Positions 7,876 to 16,168 of a stretch of 34,913 nt of DNA are shown here, piece by piece (position 1 is the first letter of the stretch; each line of letters opens with the position of its first letter). This stretch comes from Bacteroidota bacterium (GTDB lineage: Bacteria > Bacteroidota > Bacteroidia > Chitinophagales > S012-47). The position numbers were made by a program, and so were the translations under genes. Under the pieces are notes generated by a model. The model had not been told where the DNA came from. It saw nothing but the letters and a program-made list of their open reading frames with translations, and ran no database searches. The stretch is taken from positions 1-34,913 of the forward strand of contig JAJRWN010000067.1 in NCBI GenBank assembly GCA_024276745.1. Direction: 5' to 3'.

Positions 7876-9426
7876 TTACAAACTTTTTAAATAGGCAATC
7901 ACTGCTTTTCTAATATCATTTCTCAAATCATTGCTTTCGTTTTCATCCGCTTTGTAGATTTTGATAATAGCCGGATTATCAGGTGTAAGAAAGCCAAAAT
8001 TTGTTTCCATTCCGAGAAGTAAAAAACCGGGCAATGCCACGCGGTACACAGCCAACTGATCGAGTGCTTTGTCATTAACAAACCATTTTCCGTCTTCATA
8101 CTGATTGGGTTTTGCCTGAGCTCTTTGCAAATAACCGCCTATGCCCATATTCATGATTTCACCGGTACCTAATATTTTCGACAGCAAAGCTCCTTTCATT
8201 TCAACTTCTACAATATTGCCGCCAAAAGGTAGTGTACGTAATATATCGTATTGGGTAATATCACCGGTCAATTGATCGTCAATTCGAATGGAACCGCTAT
8301 TGAGTAAAGCACAATCGGCTTGAGGACAAGCATAAAGCATGGCTCGTGTAATCATCATGCCCGAATTGGTTTGTCCATAGCGTATTGAACTCTCTCTGCC
8401 ATCGGCCATACCGTCAATATGCAAGAGTACTTCATCTTTATCAAAACCTTCAGCTGCAAAAAGCCGGTCTTGAATATTTTCCCATTTATCGACAATTTGT
8501 TTTACTGTTGGATCTTCTGATAAAGTAGAATCAATGCTAATTAATTCAGAGCTAAAACTAAAGGTATCCATTTGTGTATCATAGACAAAATGATGCACAT
8601 AAACGGTTCTGGCATTGGCATCGGCTTTTGCAATGCTAACTTTTCCGGCTTTTACATACATATTCACATGTTCGTGCCCACCAATAATTAAAGGTACTTC
8701 ATCGGTTTTTGCAGCCAGTTTTTTATCATCGTCAATACTTAAATGGGTAATGGGAATCACCAAATCGCAAGTATCTTTCAGAAAATTGTAAACATCTGTA
8801 GCACGGGCAACCGGATCGTGATAAATAATCCAGTCTTTTTTTGTAAATGGAATCGTTACGGCCAAAAATCCTACCCGTAAAGTTGCGCCACTACTATTTG
8901 TAAATTCTTTTATAAGGTATTCCGGAAAAGGATATTCCGTGTCATCGGATATTTTGGCAAAAGGTACTGCAGTACCCATTGTTTTATGCAATACATTGGA
9001 CGAAATCCAGTCAAAATCAGATTCATCAATACGTTGCTGCAATTCATTTTCTTTTAAATCAAATTCATGATTACCAAAAGTGCAAAGATTAAGTCCAAGT
9101 CCATTCAGGCATTCCACCATTTGTTTTCCTTTGATGCGATGTCCTTCGTATTTCAGGGTACCCAACAAAGAAGGACTAAGAAAATCACCGGCCAAAACGG
9201 TATAAACATTTGCATTGGATTTTAGTAATTGTTTACGTAAAGAGGCCACCCGCGCCAGGCCTCCATATCGTCCTTGTTCTACTGCGCCAATTTCATACAC
9301 ATCGTTCAATTGCAAAATACTTAATGTAACAATAGGGCTGGCTTTCTTATGCTGAAAATGAATGCCTTTGCAAGCGGAAAAAGTAAGTATTCCAATCGCA
9401 ATCATCCACAAACGAAGAGATTTCAT
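7876..9426 (-). CDS. 5'-nucleotidase / metallophosphoesterase lipoprotein (UshA-like)
   Basis: 516 residues. Signal MKSLRLWMIAIGILTFSAC with likely lipidated Cys19. The N-terminal metallophosphoesterase domain shows the metal-site motifs in order: LQLNDVYEIG (Asp42), LAGDFLSPS (Asp81), GNHEFD (Asn119, His120), ITHLS (His228) and GGHEH (His251, His253). It carries NDVY rather than the more common NDxH, a known subgroup variant. The C-terminal half is the 5'-nucleotidase substrate domain (ALLNSGSIRI, ITQYDILRTLPFGG). It should hydrolyse nucleotides or related phosphoesters in the periplasm to salvage nucleosides and phosphate. Possible -7 box TATATTTG on the minus strand at 9545-9552. A membrane-protein gene follows. 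Confidence 0.93.
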   Translation of the reverse strand: MKSLRLWMIAIGILTFSACKGIHFQHKKASPIVTLSILQLNDVYEIGAVEQGRYGGLARVASLRKQLLKSNANVYTVLAGDFLSPSLLGTLKYEGHRIKGKQMVECLNGLGLNLCTFGNHEFDLKENELQQRIDESDFDWISSNVLHKTMGTAVPFAKISDDTEYPFPEYLIKEFTNSSGATLRVGFLAVTIPFTKKDWIIYHDPVARATDVYNFLKDTCDLVIPITHLSIDDDKKLAAKTDEVPLIIGGHEHVNMYVKAGKVSIAKADANARTVYVHHFVYDTQMDTFSFSSELISIDSTLSEDPTVKQIVDKWENIQDRLFAAEGFDKDEVLLHIDGMADGRESSIRYGQTNSGMMITRAMLYACPQADCALLNSGSIRIDDQLTGDITQYDILRTLPFGGNIVEVEMKGALLSKILGTGEIMNMGIGGYLQRAQAKPNQYEDGKWFVNDKALDQLAVYRVALPGFLLLGMETNFGFLTPDNPAIIKIYKADENESNDLRNDIRKAVIAYLKSL

Positions 9427-9616
9427 AAAGAAAGGTTTTAGGTTTATTCTGTAAAATTTCTTTTTTGTGAAATTAATTATTCCTGTTGAAAGACACCGGT
9501 ATCCGGAAGCTTAAAATAAATTAAATTCGGGCTTTTTGAATAAACAAATATACCAGAACCAAAAATGCTTCGTAATTTAACGGAGTATAAATCTTCACAA
9601 AACCATTTATTTTAAT

Positions 9617-11209
9617 ATGTTTAAACATATACTACCTGTTATTATAGCCCTATTGGGCTTGATGGTACCCAATATTCAGTCACAGACTAGTATCAGTCAG
9701 GCGGCTCAATACAAAATGAATGCGGCACTTGATATTATTTCAAGTCGATATGTAGATCCATTAACGGATGACCGTTTGGTTGATGATGCCATATTGGGTA
9801 TTTTGAAAGATCTCGATCCTCATTCAGTATATATACCGGCCAAAGATCTCAAAGATGTGAACGAACCACTGCGGGGTGATTTTGAAGGAATCGGTATTCA
9901 ATTCAACATACTCAACGATACGATAGTAGTAATATCACCTATTTCGGGAGGTCCGTCCGAAAGAGTAGGTATTCAAGCAGGCGATAAAATTATTTATGCC
10001 GATGATGAACAAGTAGCCGGTGTAGGCATTACCAACGAAGGGGTAATAAAACGCTTGCGAGGAGATAAAGGGACTACAGTAAAGGTGAAGATAAAAAGAC
10101 AAGATGTAAAAGGATTGCTTGATTTCACCATCACCCGTGATAAAATCCCTATTTTCAGTATGGATGCCAGCTATATGGCCAGCCCTGAAATCGGCTATAT
10201 CAAGCTCAATCGCTTTGCCGCCACAACCGTCAACGAGTTTAGGAAAGCGCTAAAAGAATTAAAAGCAGAAGGAATGCAAAGTCTGATATTGGATTTGCGT
10301 GCCAACGGAGGCGGATATTTGAATGAAGCCATTGATTTGGCCGATGAATTTCTCAGCGATAATAAGCTGATTGTTTATACCGAAGGGAAATCAAGTCCAA
10401 GACGCGAAGCAAGATCAACCTCAAAAGGTGGATTTGAACATGGAAAACTGGTAATTCTCACCGATGAGGGTTCGGCATCGGCCAGTGAAATTGTAAGTGG
10501 AGCCATGCAAGATTGGGACCGAGCCGTAATCATTGGCAGACGTACCTTTGGAAAAGGTTTGGTACAGCGCGATTTTACTTTGCCCGATCAATCGGCTATC
10601 CGGCTTACCATTGCCAGATATTATACGCCTACCGGCCGGAGTATTCAAAAACCTTATGATAAAGGGATTGAAGCCTACCATAAAGAAATTATCGAACGTT
10701 TTGAATCGGGTGAAGTAATTCATCCCGATAGTATTTCATTTCCCGATTCATTGAAATATTATACGCCCAACAAAAGAGTGGTTTACGGTGGAGGTGGCAT
10801 CATGCCCGACATCTATGTTCCACTCGACACCCAATATAATTCCAGCTATTATACCAAACTGCTTCAAAAAGGAATCCTTACACAGTTTGCTTTGCAATAT
10901 GTTGAAGACCATCGAAAAGACCTGAAAAAAAATTATATTGGCCTAGAAGATTTTATTCAACAGTTTGATCAAGAAAAAGTTTTTAAAGACTTAGAGGTAT
11001 ATGCATATTCAAAAGGCATGGATATAAATTCAAAAGGAGCTCAACGATCGGCCCCCATGATAGCATTGCAAACCAAGGCACTTATTGCCCGGAATATGTG
11101 GAATACGAGTGCTTATTTTCAAATCATAAACGAGTTTAACGATGCCTATAAAAAAGCTATTGATATCATCAACCAAGATAATTTTAAAGCACTGAATATT
11201 CTTGAATAG
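9617..11209 (+). CDS. S41 family C-terminal processing protease
   Basis: 530 residues. Signal peptide MFKHILPVIIALLGLMVPNIQSQ, then a short helical region with DPHSVYIPAKDL, a PDZ domain (about 85-165, with the GIGIQF and AGDKI-type motifs) and the S41 catalytic domain (IGYIKLNRF ... LDLRANGGGYLNEAIDLADEF). The Ser-Lys dyad is Ser288 in GSASASE and Lys313 in RTFGKG, 25 residues apart as in known CtpA/Prc enzymes. It cleaves exported proteins near the C-terminus in the periplasm. About 140 residues follow the core, typical of Bacteroidota members. The next gene begins 11 bases after the stop, indicating an operon. Confidence 0.95.
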   Translation: MFKHILPVIIALLGLMVPNIQSQTSISQAAQYKMNAALDIISSRYVDPLTDDRLVDDAILGILKDLDPHSVYIPAKDLKDVNEPLRGDFEGIGIQFNILNDTIVVISPISGGPSERVGIQAGDKIIYADDEQVAGVGITNEGVIKRLRGDKGTTVKVKIKRQDVKGLLDFTITRDKIPIFSMDASYMASPEIGYIKLNRFAATTVNEFRKALKELKAEGMQSLILDLRANGGGYLNEAIDLADEFLSDNKLIVYTEGKSSPRREARSTSKGGFEHGKLVILTDEGSASASEIVSGAMQDWDRAVIIGRRTFGKGLVQRDFTLPDQSAIRLTIARYYTPTGRSIQKPYDKGIEAYHKEIIERFESGEVIHPDSISFPDSLKYYTPNKRVVYGGGGIMPDIYVPLDTQYNSSYYTKLLQKGILTQFALQYVEDHRKDLKKNYIGLEDFIQQFDQEKVFKDLEVYAYSKGMDINSKGAQRSAPMIALQTKALIARNMWNTSAYFQIINEFNDAYKKAIDIINQDNFKALNILE

Positions 11210-11220
11210 ACTTTGTTATA

Positions 11221-11820
11221 TTGCGATTATTATCATTTATACTGTTTTTATTCCTTATCCCGGCAGCGGTTTTGGGACAATCTGTTTCGACCGTTATAGG
11301 CCGAGTTGTGGATGAATCGGGCAATCCTATGCTGAACACCTATATTTTTAACCTGGCCCGCGAAGTATTTACCTTAAGCGATTCAAACGGTTATTTTCAA
11401 ATTGGAGCAGCTCCGGGTGATACTATTTATGCAACTCAAATGAGTTGGGATATCAGAATGGTGGTTTATCGTCAAACAGATACATTGCCCGATATAATTC
11501 TTCATAAAACGCCTTATCAATTGCCGGAAGTATTGGTCTATCCCTGGCCCGGTCGAGATCGCTTTAAAGAAGATTTTTTATCGATGAAGCCACAATTACC
11601 AAAAGAAATGAAATTAAATTTGCCTGAATATCAGGATAGTTTTGAAATAGCCGGCATCAACCTGATGAAATATATTCCAAAAATCAAACTCTATCCCGGA
11701 GTATATCTTTTTTTCCTACCCTATCCTGATCTAATTGTCAATATTGACCGGGTTTATGAAGAGATTCATAAAAAATCGAGAAAACGAAAACATATCGGTG
11801 AAGTACCGGTTTTTAAATAA
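11221..11820 (+). CDS. Exported carboxypeptidase-regulatory-like domain protein
   Basis: 199 residues. No ATG is available; a TTG at 11221 starts a clean signal peptide (MRLLSFILFLFLIPAAVLGQ), so TTG is my choice. Residues about 22-95 form a carboxypeptidase-D-regulatory-like beta-sandwich (VIGRVVDESGNPMLNTYIF ... SDSNGYFQIGAAPGDTIYAT), as found at the N-terminus of TonB-dependent receptors, but no receptor barrel follows. The remainder (LPEVLVYPWPGRDRFKEDFLSMK) is a family-typical tail of unknown function with a basic end. The gene sits 11 bases behind the S41 protease gene, so the two are probably made together; a link as substrate or partner is only inference. Confidence 0.85.
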   Translation: MRLLSFILFLFLIPAAVLGQSVSTVIGRVVDESGNPMLNTYIFNLAREVFTLSDSNGYFQIGAAPGDTIYATQMSWDIRMVVYRQTDTLPDIILHKTPYQLPEVLVYPWPGRDRFKEDFLSMKPQLPKEMKLNLPEYQDSFEIAGINLMKYIPKIKLYPGVYLFFLPYPDLIVNIDRVYEEIHKKSRKRKHIGEVPVFK

Positions 11821-11836
11821 GGCAGCAAACTGAAAT

Positions 11837-11875
11837 GCTTATTTTTGTTGATTACTTAAAAGCAGCAAAATAAGC
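11837..11875 (+). other. Imperfect hairpin before the aminotransferase gene
   Basis: GCTTATTTTTGTTG (11837-11850) pairs imperfectly with CAGCAAAATAAGC (11863-11875) in the 72-base gap. No T-run follows. The left arm also contains TATTTTTG (11840-11847), a match to the -7 promoter box, so the site may be a promoter with accidental symmetry or a weak terminator of the upstream pair. Confidence 0.35.
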
Positions 11876-11892
11876 GGAAAGACCTGTATCAA

Positions 11893-13359
11893 ATGACAAA
11901 ATCCGAGCAATATTTTAGTTTATTTCGATATCGTATCGTTGGTTTAGATGTTTATTTTCAATCGCCTTACGGGAAGCAAAAAATGCTCTATGCCGATTGG
12001 GCAGCAAGTGGCCGTTTATATCGACCTATTGAAGATAAAATGCTTCAGGAAATAGGCCCTTATGTAGCCAATACCCATACCGAAACTAATTTTTCGGGGT
12101 CTATTATGACCCATGCTTATCACGAAGCACAACAAATCATTAAGAAGCATGTTCATGCCGGACCTAATGACATTATTTTAACCACCGGCTCGGGAATGAC
12201 GAGGGTAGTTAATAAATTTCAACGGATACTGGGATTAAAACTACCTCAGCGACTCAGTAAATATGTACATCTTCCTGAAGCAATGAAACCGGTGATATTT
12301 GTAACCCACATGGAGCATCATTCAAACCAAACATCATGGATGGAAACAATTGGTGAAGTAGTTTGCATTGAACCTGATGAGCAAGGACTGGTAGATTTAA
12401 ATCATTTAGATCAATTATTGCATGACTATCGCAAGCGGAAGATTAAAATAGCAGCCGTATCGGCCGGTTCGAATGTAACCGGATTGCAACCACCCTATTA
12501 TGAAATTGCACGAAGAATGCACTTGAACGGAGGACTTTGTTTTGTAGATTTTGCCTATTCGGCTCCTTATACCAAAATCGATATGCATCCCGACCGGGAA
12601 GAAGAAAAATTAGATGCTATATATTTTTCACCACACAAAATGCTGGGAGGACCTGGATCGGCAGCAGTATTGGTTTTCGATTCTGAATTATATCAAAATG
12701 AGGCTCCTGATAATTCAGGTGGAGGAACGGTAAAATGGACCAATCCATGGGGTGAATATAGTTTTTTTGATAATATTGAAATAAGAGAAGACGGAGGTAC
12801 ACCTGCTTTTCTGCAAACCATGAAAGCCGCCCTTGCCATCCGTTTAAAAGAACAAATGGGTATTGAAGCCATGCTTCAGCGGGAAAAAGAGCTTATTGCA
12901 ATATTATTTACAGGATTCAAGCAAATTTCAAATCTCCATATTCTGGCAGGCCATCTCGAAAACAGATTAGGCGTAATGTCGTTTTATATTGACGGTTTGC
13001 ACTATAATCTGGGGGTTAAATTATTGAACGACCGCTACGGTATTCAGGTAAGAGGCGGATGTTCTTGTGCCGGCACTTACGGACATTATCTGCTGCATGT
13101 ATCTCCCGATGCTTCGCATGAAATTACCGAAAAAATTGAACATGGCGATTTTTCTGAAAAACCCGGATGGATTCGTATCAGTATTCACCCGGTAATGACC
13201 AATGATGAAATACAGTATATCATTCAGTCAATAGATGAAATAGCAAGGAATTATAAAAAATGGGTAAACGATTATCATTATGATATTCATACCAATGAAT
13301 TCAAACATCAATCTGAAAAATCACTTGATTCAATCGTAAAATCCTGGTTTAGTCTATAA
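11893..13359 (+). CDS. Class V aminotransferase-fold PLP enzyme (cysteine desulfurase-like)
   Basis: 488 residues, cytosolic. Fold-type I class V features: THMEHHSNQTSWMET (cofactor-stacking His region), CFVDFAYSAPY (Asp binding the pyridine nitrogen) and YFSPHKMLGGPGS, in which Lys249 is the Schiff-base lysine. RGGCSCAGTYGHYLL near residue 390 carries two cysteines where cysteine desulfurases have their active-site loop, so sulfur transfer from cysteine is conceivable, but the enzyme is about 80 residues longer than SufS or IscS and has an unusual C-terminus. There is no suf or isc gene nearby. I therefore call only the family and not the substrate. Confidence 0.88.
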   Translation: MTKSEQYFSLFRYRIVGLDVYFQSPYGKQKMLYADWAASGRLYRPIEDKMLQEIGPYVANTHTETNFSGSIMTHAYHEAQQIIKKHVHAGPNDIILTTGSGMTRVVNKFQRILGLKLPQRLSKYVHLPEAMKPVIFVTHMEHHSNQTSWMETIGEVVCIEPDEQGLVDLNHLDQLLHDYRKRKIKIAAVSAGSNVTGLQPPYYEIARRMHLNGGLCFVDFAYSAPYTKIDMHPDREEEKLDAIYFSPHKMLGGPGSAAVLVFDSELYQNEAPDNSGGGTVKWTNPWGEYSFFDNIEIREDGGTPAFLQTMKAALAIRLKEQMGIEAMLQREKELIAILFTGFKQISNLHILAGHLENRLGVMSFYIDGLHYNLGVKLLNDRYGIQVRGGCSCAGTYGHYLLHVSPDASHEITEKIEHGDFSEKPGWIRISIHPVMTNDEIQYIIQSIDEIARNYKKWVNDYHYDIHTNEFKHQSEKSLDSIVKSWFSL

Positions 13360-13365
13360 TACCGT

Positions 13366-13679
13366 TTACTGCAATTTTACAGCCGTACCATAAGCCAGTA
13401 CTTCTGAAGCCATTTGGCTGATCTGCGAAGTAGTTAAGCGCATTTCAACAATCGCATCGGCACCCAGTTTTTCGGCTTCGGCAGTCATTCTTTCGATGGC
13501 CTGGTCCCTGGCTTCGCTCAGCAATGAAGTATATGATTTTATTTCACCTCCGGCAATATTTTTAATCCTGCCATAAAATCACGACCAATGTGTTTAGCTC
13601 TTACGGTGTTTCCTTTTACCAGTCCAAGTGTTGTTTTTATTTCGCGCCCTGTAATGGAATTTGTTGTACAAATAATCAT
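13366..13679 (-). pseudogene. YbjQ-family (DUF74) protein gene with a one-base frameshift
   Basis: The minus strand from the ATG at 13679 reads MIICTTNSITGREIKTTLGL, then [20 protein letters not shown], and then meets a stop. Adding one A in the A5 run (13559-13563) restores [40 protein letters not shown] and [20 protein letters not shown], ending VKLQ at the TAA at 13366-13368. The restored protein has 104 residues and matches the YbjQ heavy-metal-binding-domain family over its whole length (IGRD, GGEIKx[16 protein letters not shown]). Because the rest is intact, the break is recent or a homopolymer sequencing error. A -1 slip at the A-run would also restore the frame, but no classical slippery heptamer is present. 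Confidence 0.85.
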
Positions 13680-13701
13680 GTTGTATTTTTTTTACTAAGA
13701 T

Positions 13702-13727
13702 AAAAAAAAGCCCCGGAAAACCGGGGC
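13702..13727 (-). terminator. Intrinsic terminator of rpsA
   Basis: GCCCCGG (13710-13716) and CCGGGGC (13721-13727) form a perfect 7-bp G+C-rich stem with a 4-base loop. On the minus strand it is followed by a run of eight T. It lies 26 bases beyond the rpsA stop codon. Confidence 0.9.
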
Positions 13728-13753
13728 TATATATTTCTCACAGAAGATTATTA

Positions 13754-16078
13754 TTATGCTTCAGAGGAATTGTCTGAATCTTTTGATTCTTTCTTTTCTT
13801 CTGTTTTTTTAGGGGCAGCTTTTTTTGCGGGTTTTTTCTTGACAACCGCTTTTTCTTCTTCTCCTTTTTCCATAGCCTTTTTCAAACCGCTAAGCACACC
13901 CAAATCGCCTAAAGTTGATTTTTCTACATTACGGTTTAGTCTGTTCACAACACTGGCCGTTTCTTTCCTTTTTCTGGATTTCTCAGATCTATCCCGTTTT
14001 CTTTCTTCTTGAACTTGTTCTGAAATTACTCTGGTATGCGAAACAATAATTCGTTTATCGTTCCGGTTAAACTCGAGAATCATAAATGGAAGTGTGTCGT
14101 CTAATTTAGCATCACTGCCATCTTCTTTTTTCATGTGTTTATTGGGTAAAAAGCCTTCCAGGCCGTAGGGTAATTGAACAATAGCACCTTTATCGTCTTT
14201 TTTGATAATGGTTCCTTCATGAACAGATTCTACCGGAAACACATTTTCAAAAGTATCCCATGGATCTTCTTCAATATGTTTATGACTCAGATTAAGTTTT
14301 CGGTTTTCTTTGTCAATTTCCATTACAATAACATCCATTTTTTCACCTACTTTGGTAACTTCAGACGGATGATGATAGCGTTTAATCCAGCTCAAATCGG
14401 AAATATGAACCATACCGCCAAAGAATCCGTCAAATTCAACAAACACTCCGTAAGGTGTAATATTTTTCACTATACCACTGTGTTTGGTACCAACGGCAAA
14501 AGTTTCTTCTACTTTTTCCCATGGGTCTTTGGTCAGTTGTTTTACGCTCAATGACATTCTTCTTTCTTCCCGGTCGATTGTTACGACAGCAGCTTCATAC
14601 TCATCGCCCAGATTAAAATAATCTCTGGCATTGAGTGGTTGATTTGACCAGCTTACTTCTGATACGTGAATCAATCCTTCTACACCGGGTACGATTTCAA
14701 GAAAAGCACCATAGTCTTCAATATTGACAATTTTACCTTTCACCTTGCTTCCAACTTCAATACTTTTATCGAGTGATTCCCATGGGTGAGGCTGAAGTTG
14801 TTTTAATCCTAAAGAAATTCTTTTTTTATCATCGTTAAAATCGAGAACTGCTATATTGATTTTTTGATTAAGTTCTAAAACTTCGCTCGGATGATTGATT
14901 CTTCCCCAGGATATATCGGTAATATAGAGTAGACCGTCAACACCACCGAGGTCAATAAAGGCACCAAAATCAGTAATATTTTTTACAATACCTTCGAGCA
15001 CCTGGCCTTTTTCCAATTCTTTGATAATTTCGGCTCTTTGTTCTTCCATATCACGCTCGATAAGAGCTTTATGGGAAACAACTGCATTTTTGATTACATC
15101 ATTGATTTTTACGACTTTGAATTCCATGGTTTTGCCCACGTATGAATCGTAATCGATGATGGGTTTCACATCAATTTGAGAACCAGGCAGGAAGGTTTCC
15201 AAACCATTGATATCAACGATTAAACCACCTTTGGTTTTATGAATAACCTTACCGGTTACCACTACATCATTTTCATAAGAATTAACGATAGCATCCCAGG
15301 CATTAAGTAATTTGGCATTTTTCCGGGATAATACTAATTGCCCGTTTTTGTCTTCTTTATTCATCACGAAGACCTGAACTACATCACCGATTTTTAAATC
15401 CGGCATATCCCTGAATTCTGTGAGTGCTACCATTCCATCTGATTTGAAACCGATATTGAGTACAACATCTTTTTCGGTTAAACCTACAACAGTGGCATCT
15501 GTAATTTCGCTATCGGTAACGGTATTGATAGTACTATCATACATAGCTTCCAATTCCTTGCGCTCTTTTTCATCATAGTTCAGGATTTTGGAATCATTTG
15601 CATCCCAGTCAAAATCATCATTACTGTCATCCGCAGTTTCGGCAATCTCATCTGATTTGAGGCTTTCCTTTTTTTCGGTACCGGGAAATTGGCTATCTTT
15701 CTCATCGGCAGGTATTGATTTTTCAACCGGTGTTTCCGGTTTATCAGCATCTACCAATTCTTCCTTTTTTTCTTCGTTTGAAACCGGTGTGACTTCAGGT
15801 TCCGATTCAGGCATTTTTTCTTTTTCCGGTGTTTCAGTTTCTACCTTTTCTTCCTGATCAGCGACAGGTGTTTCTTTCTCAGTTAAAACTTCTTCTTCCT
15901 GCTTGTCAACAGGTGTTTCGGTTTTAGTATTTTCCGTTTCACTGTTATCTTCCGTTTCCGGTATTTTTTCCGGATGATCTGTTTCCGGGCTTATTTTTTT
16001 TTCATCGTTTGCTTCGATGTTTTGATTGACCTCCTCGGTCGGGTTAGTTTCTTGGTTTTCAATTGGTTTTTCAGTCAA
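13754..16078 (-). CDS. rpsA: 30S ribosomal protein S1 with long acidic N-terminal extension
   Basis: 774 residues. Six S1 RNA-binding domains lie at about 189-253, 271-337, 358-425, 444-513, 530-599 and 617-682; the third to fifth have the clear GxVxxIxxFGxFxxL/xGLxHxS pattern. A basic tail (about 690-774, with KKKPAKKAAPKK) ends acidic. Residues 1-160 are an extra low-complexity stretch rich in Glu, Thr, Pro and Lys with repeated ETPV/ETPE units, making the protein some 170-200 residues longer than usual. S1 binds mRNA on the small subunit and helps unfold leaders. The start is TTG at 16078: no in-frame ATG exists before residue 89, and a perfect Shine-Dalgarno lies 9 bases upstream. It has its own promoter in the gap after ispH, and its own terminator. 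Confidence 0.96.
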   Translation of the reverse strand: MTEKPIENQETNPTEEVNQNIEANDEKKISPETDHPEKIPETEDNSETENTKTETPVDKQEEEVLTEKETPVADQEEKVETETPEKEKMPESEPEVTPVSNEEKKEELVDADKPETPVEKSIPADEKDSQFPGTEKKESLKSDEIAETADDSNDDFDWDANDSKILNYDEKERKELEAMYDSTINTVTDSEITDATVVGLTEKDVVLNIGFKSDGMVALTEFRDMPDLKIGDVVQVFVMNKEDKNGQLVLSRKNAKLLNAWDAIVNSYENDVVVTGKVIHKTKGGLIVDINGLETFLPGSQIDVKPIIDYDSYVGKTMEFKVVKINDVIKNAVVSHKALIERDMEEQRAEIIKELEKGQVLEGIVKNITDFGAFIDLGGVDGLLYITDISWGRINHPSEVLELNQKINIAVLDFNDDKKRISLGLKQLQPHPWESLDKSIEVGSKVKGKIVNIEDYGAFLEIVPGVEGLIHVSEVSWSNQPLNARDYFNLGDEYEAAVVTIDREERRMSLSVKQLTKDPWEKVEETFAVGTKHSGIVKNITPYGVFVEFDGFFGGMVHISDLSWIKRYHHPSEVTKVGEKMDVIVMEIDKENRKLNLSHKHIEEDPWDTFENVFPVESVHEGTIIKKDDKGAIVQLPYGLEGFLPNKHMKKEDGSDAKLDDTLPFMILEFNRNDKRIIVSHTRVISEQVQEERKRDRSEKSRKRKETASVVNRLNRNVEKSTLGDLGVLSGLKKAMEKGEEEKAVVKKKPAKKAAPKKTEEKKESKDSDNSSEA

Positions 16079-16087
16079 TGTAAAGTT

Positions 16088-16096
16088 CCTCCTTTT
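16088..16096 (-). promoter_or_regulatory. Strong Shine-Dalgarno sequence of rpsA
   Basis: On the minus strand AAAAGGAGG ends 9 bases before the TTG start. AAAGGAGG is fully complementary to the usual anti-Shine-Dalgarno CCUCCUUU. Most genes of this window have no such site, which makes this one notable and fixes the TTG start. Confidence 0.9.
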
Positions 16097-16125
16097 GTAT
16101 GTCGTTATTTTTTTTAAAGTGGGCG

Positions 16126-16155
16126 CAAAGATAAGAAGTTTTTGCGTAAACTCAA
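16126..16155 (-). promoter_or_regulatory. Consensus Bacteroidota promoter of rpsA
   Basis: Minus strand TTG (16155-16153), 19 bases, then TATCTTTG (16133-16126): a full match to the Bacteroidota primary-sigma consensus TTG-N17-23-TAnnTTTG. Transcription should start near 16119, giving a leader of about 40 bases that ends in the Shine-Dalgarno. The promoter lies wholly in the 90-base gap between ispH and rpsA. Confidence 0.8.
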
Positions 16156-16168
16156 GTATTGGGAGAAG

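Noticed and set aside
13559-13563. Programmed -1 frameshift in the ybjQ-family gene
   Set aside because: A slip at the A-run would restore the frame, but there is no X-XXY-YYZ heptamer and no obvious downstream structure; a simple indel or read error is more likely.
13770-15857. Ser/Phe-rich plus-strand open frames within rpsA
   Set aside because: They are the complement of the Glu/Lys-rich low-complexity ends of S1 and carry no motif.
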